Under the pieces are notes generated by a model that saw only the letters and a program-made list of their open reading frames with translations, had not been told where the DNA came from and made no database searches. From JAJRXC01 sp047639555 (GTDB lineage: Bacteria; Actinomycetota; Acidimicrobiia; Acidimicrobiales; Aldehydirespiratoraceae), in the NCBI GenBank assembly GCA_047639555.1, contig JBLIOE010000016.1, forward strand, positions 9,018 to 73,017: a stretch of 64,000 bases of DNA, in the 5' to 3' direction. This document shows, piece by piece, positions 62,481 to 64,000 of the stretch; position 1 is the first letter of the stretch, and every line of letters begins with the position of its first letter. A program made the translations under genes and the position numbers.

Positions 62481-63932
62481 ATGGGCAGACGGGCAGCGGC
62501 GTCATCGGCGAGTCTCCAACAGCGCCAGGAGTGGCTGCTGTTGCGAGCGCTCTTTCGGGCGTCGCCGGGTTACACCACGGCGTGGTGCGCGCTGATCATC
62601 GTGCGGGGCATCTTGCCGGCCGGCGTTTCGTTGGCGTTCGGCTGGCTCGTCAGCGCGGTCAGCCGAGACGTATCCCTCACCGGACCGCTGGTGTTGGTGG
62701 GCTCGCTCTTTACCTTCATGCTCATCGTGCAGCCACTCCATCAGGTGGTCAGCGCCAATCTCGGAAGTCGCGCCGCGGCATCGCTGTACGACCGGCTCAT
62801 GAAGTTGACCGTCGAGCCGAACGGCATTGCCCATCTTGAGTCGTCGGCCCTGATCAACGATCTTTCGATGGCCCGCGATTTCGATCTTGGCATCATGGGG
62901 CCACCGCTCACCGTGTCGATGGACTTCATCGCGACTGGCCTGGTGGATCTTGTTGTCGGGTTTGCTGCCGCCACCCTGCTCTTCGGATTCCACTGGTGGG
63001 TCCCACCGTTGATGGTGGCGGCGTGGGGCTCGACCCACTGGCTCCTTCGCGAGAGTGGTGTGTGGAAGGACCGCAACACCGACGAGGTCCGGAATGCTCA
63101 ACGGCACGCCGACTACTCGTACCGGCTAGCGGTCGACGCCGGTCCAGCCAAGGAGGTTCGTTACTTCGGTGTTGCCGGCTGGGTGATCGATCGATTTATC
63201 ACGACCCGCCGACGGCTCTACGACCTTCAGTATGAAGCCACGAAACTGCGTGAGCAGTCCGTGGCGGCCTGTCTTGGCATCGTCTTAGTGGTCAACCTGT
63301 TCGTCTTCTGGCTGATCGCGGATGCCGCCGCCGACGGCACGATCAGCTCCGCTCGGGTCGTCGTGTTCATTCAGGCTGCGATCGGCGTTTCGTCGATTGC
63401 ATTCGGGGGGTTGAACTGGGCGCTCGACGGTTCGGCCGCCCCTGTTGCGGCGCTCCATCGACTGCAGTTGGCGCTCGACGAGCAGGACAAGGTGGAAGGC
63501 GGAGGTACGGTCGAAGCGCCGTCCGATGCCCCTGAGCTGCGGTTTCGCGGAGTGGACTTCGGTTACCCGCACGACGATCGGATGGTGCTCGACTCGCTCG
63601 ACCTCACCGTGCCCGCCGGTACCTCGCTGGCCATCGTCGGGCAGAACGGCGCGGGTAAGACCACAATCGCCAAGCTGCTCTGCCGGCTCTACGACCCCAC
63701 GGCGGGGGTGATCGAAGTCGATGGCACCGCGCTCACCGATGTGGATCTGGCGCAATGGCGCACCCGTCTCACCGCCGTCTTCCAGGATTTCGTGAAGTTC
63801 GAACTTCCGCTGCGAACCAACGTGGCTCCACTGGGAGCTCCCGACGAAATGATCGAGGCGGCGCTCGCCGCGGCGGGCGCCACCTATCGGCCGCATGACA
63901 TCGCCAGAACTAGGGTCGGCGGCCATGAGTAG
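62481..63932 (+). CDS. ABC half-transporter truncated inside the ATPase domain
   Basis: 483 residues. Membrane domain (about 20-325) is followed by an ATPase domain with Walker A VGQNGAGKTTIAKLL near 385 and Q-loop AVFQDFVKFELPLRTN near 432. The frame then changes to unrelated sequence (YRPHDIARTRVGGHE) and stops at 63932, so the signature motif, Walker B and H-loop (about 120 residues) are missing. It cannot be an active ATPase alone. A real truncation, a frameshift or an assembly edge close to the window end are all possible. Confidence 0.85.
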   Translation: MGRRAAASSASLQQRQEWLLLRALFRASPGYTTAWCALIIVRGILPAGVSLAFGWLVSAVSRDVSLTGPLVLVGSLFTFMLIVQPLHQVVSANLGSRAAASLYDRLMKLTVEPNGIAHLESSALINDLSMARDFDLGIMGPPLTVSMDFIATGLVDLVVGFAAATLLFGFHWWVPPLMVAAWGSTHWLLRESGVWKDRNTDEVRNAQRHADYSYRLAVDAGPAKEVRYFGVAGWVIDRFITTRRRLYDLQYEATKLREQSVAACLGIVLVVNLFVFWLIADAAADGTISSARVVVFIQAAIGVSSIAFGGLNWALDGSAAPVAALHRLQLALDEQDKVEGGGTVEAPSDAPELRFRGVDFGYPHDDRMVLDSLDLTVPAGTSLAIVGQNGAGKTTIAKLLCRLYDPTAGVIEVDGTALTDVDLAQWRTRLTAVFQDFVKFELPLRTNVAPLGAPDEMIEAALAAAGATYRPHDIARTRVGGHE

Positions 63933-63938
63933 GCCGAC

Positions 63939-64000
63939 ATGCGCGCCCCCTCGGCGTTCTACCCGCCATGGCGCTACGGCCCGCTTACCGGTCGCTACGC
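63939..64000 (+). CDS. Partial frame at window edge
   Basis: ATG at 63939 opens a frame (MRAPSAFYPPWRYGPLTGRY) that runs out of the window 7 bp after the truncated ABC gene. Aromatic- and proline-rich, not recognised. It may be a real N-terminus or sequence beyond a rearrangement. Confidence 0.3.
   Translation, partial: MRAPSAFYPPWRYGPLTGRY

Noticed and set aside
1..64000. Mobile elements, prophage or integrative element
   Set aside because: No transposase, integrase, terminal inverted repeats or att duplications were found by eye despite two tRNA genes.

Overview
The window reads as chromosomal DNA of a high-GC Gram-positive bacterium, most likely an actinobacterium of the Acidimicrobiia type (Ilumatobacter-like, marine or aquatic). 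This is an inference from codon bias, frequent GTG starts, short or overlapping gene junctions, two luciferase-like (LLM) oxidoreductases, one of them of the F420-type TIGR03617 family, a CaiB CoA-transferase, and a domain-fused NDP-forming acyl-CoA synthetase. I saw no insertion sequence, phage gene, integrase, CRISPR array, rRNA or replication origin.

Layout. (1) 1-3.4 kb: a two-gene heterodimeric ABC exporter, the first subunit entering from outside the window. (2) 3.4-8 kb: small genes (SnoaL-like, esterase lipoprotein, acetoacetate-decarboxylase-like, a coiled-coil membrane protein made of 21-bp repeats) with two decayed or disturbed reading frames. (3) 8-25.9 kb: a catabolic and housekeeping stretch: TetR/amidohydrolase divergent pair, a fused acyl-CoA synthetase/acryloyl-CoA-reductase-like protein, a gene interrupted at a nine-G tract, spermidine-synthase-like protein, SDR, beta-lactamase-fold hydrolase, VOC protein, CaiB CoA-transferase, two LLM oxidoreductases, glnS, EthD-like protein, sugar-isomerase-like protein, type-B esterase and an isopenicillin-N-synthase-like oxygenase. 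(4) 25.9-61.9 kb: a roughly 36-kb surface-glycan locus, interrupted at 39.1-41.0 kb by tRNA-Arg, a GH13 glucosidase and tRNA-Ser. (5) 61.9-64 kb: trmL, an ABC half-transporter truncated in its ATPase domain, and the start of another frame at the window edge.

The glycan locus is the notable part. It contains three PhyH-type dioxygenases; six sulfotransferase-type domains (five free, one fused); one sulfatase; two giant paralogous proteins of 1088 and 1082 aa with the order methyltransferase fold / TylF-like / GT2 / CmcI-like; a free relative of their GT2 domain; two GT4 glycosyltransferases; a 1272-aa GT4-GT2-GT2 protein; a 1017-aa sulfotransferase/coiled-coil/basic-linker/GT2-like protein; a left-handed beta-helix acyltransferase; an FkbM methyltransferase; a WecE/WecD-like amino-sugar pair; an asparagine-synthetase-like enzyme without the catalytic cysteine; and a Wzm/Wzt-type ABC exporter. 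A reasonable model is that activated amino-sugar and other sugars are assembled into a glycan, which is methylated, acylated, hydroxylated and sulfated, then exported by the ABC-2 transporter. The two giant proteins have lost the expected metal ligands in their TylF- and CmcI-like domains, so those domains may bind rather than catalyse. All functions are from reading motifs by eye; no database search was possible.
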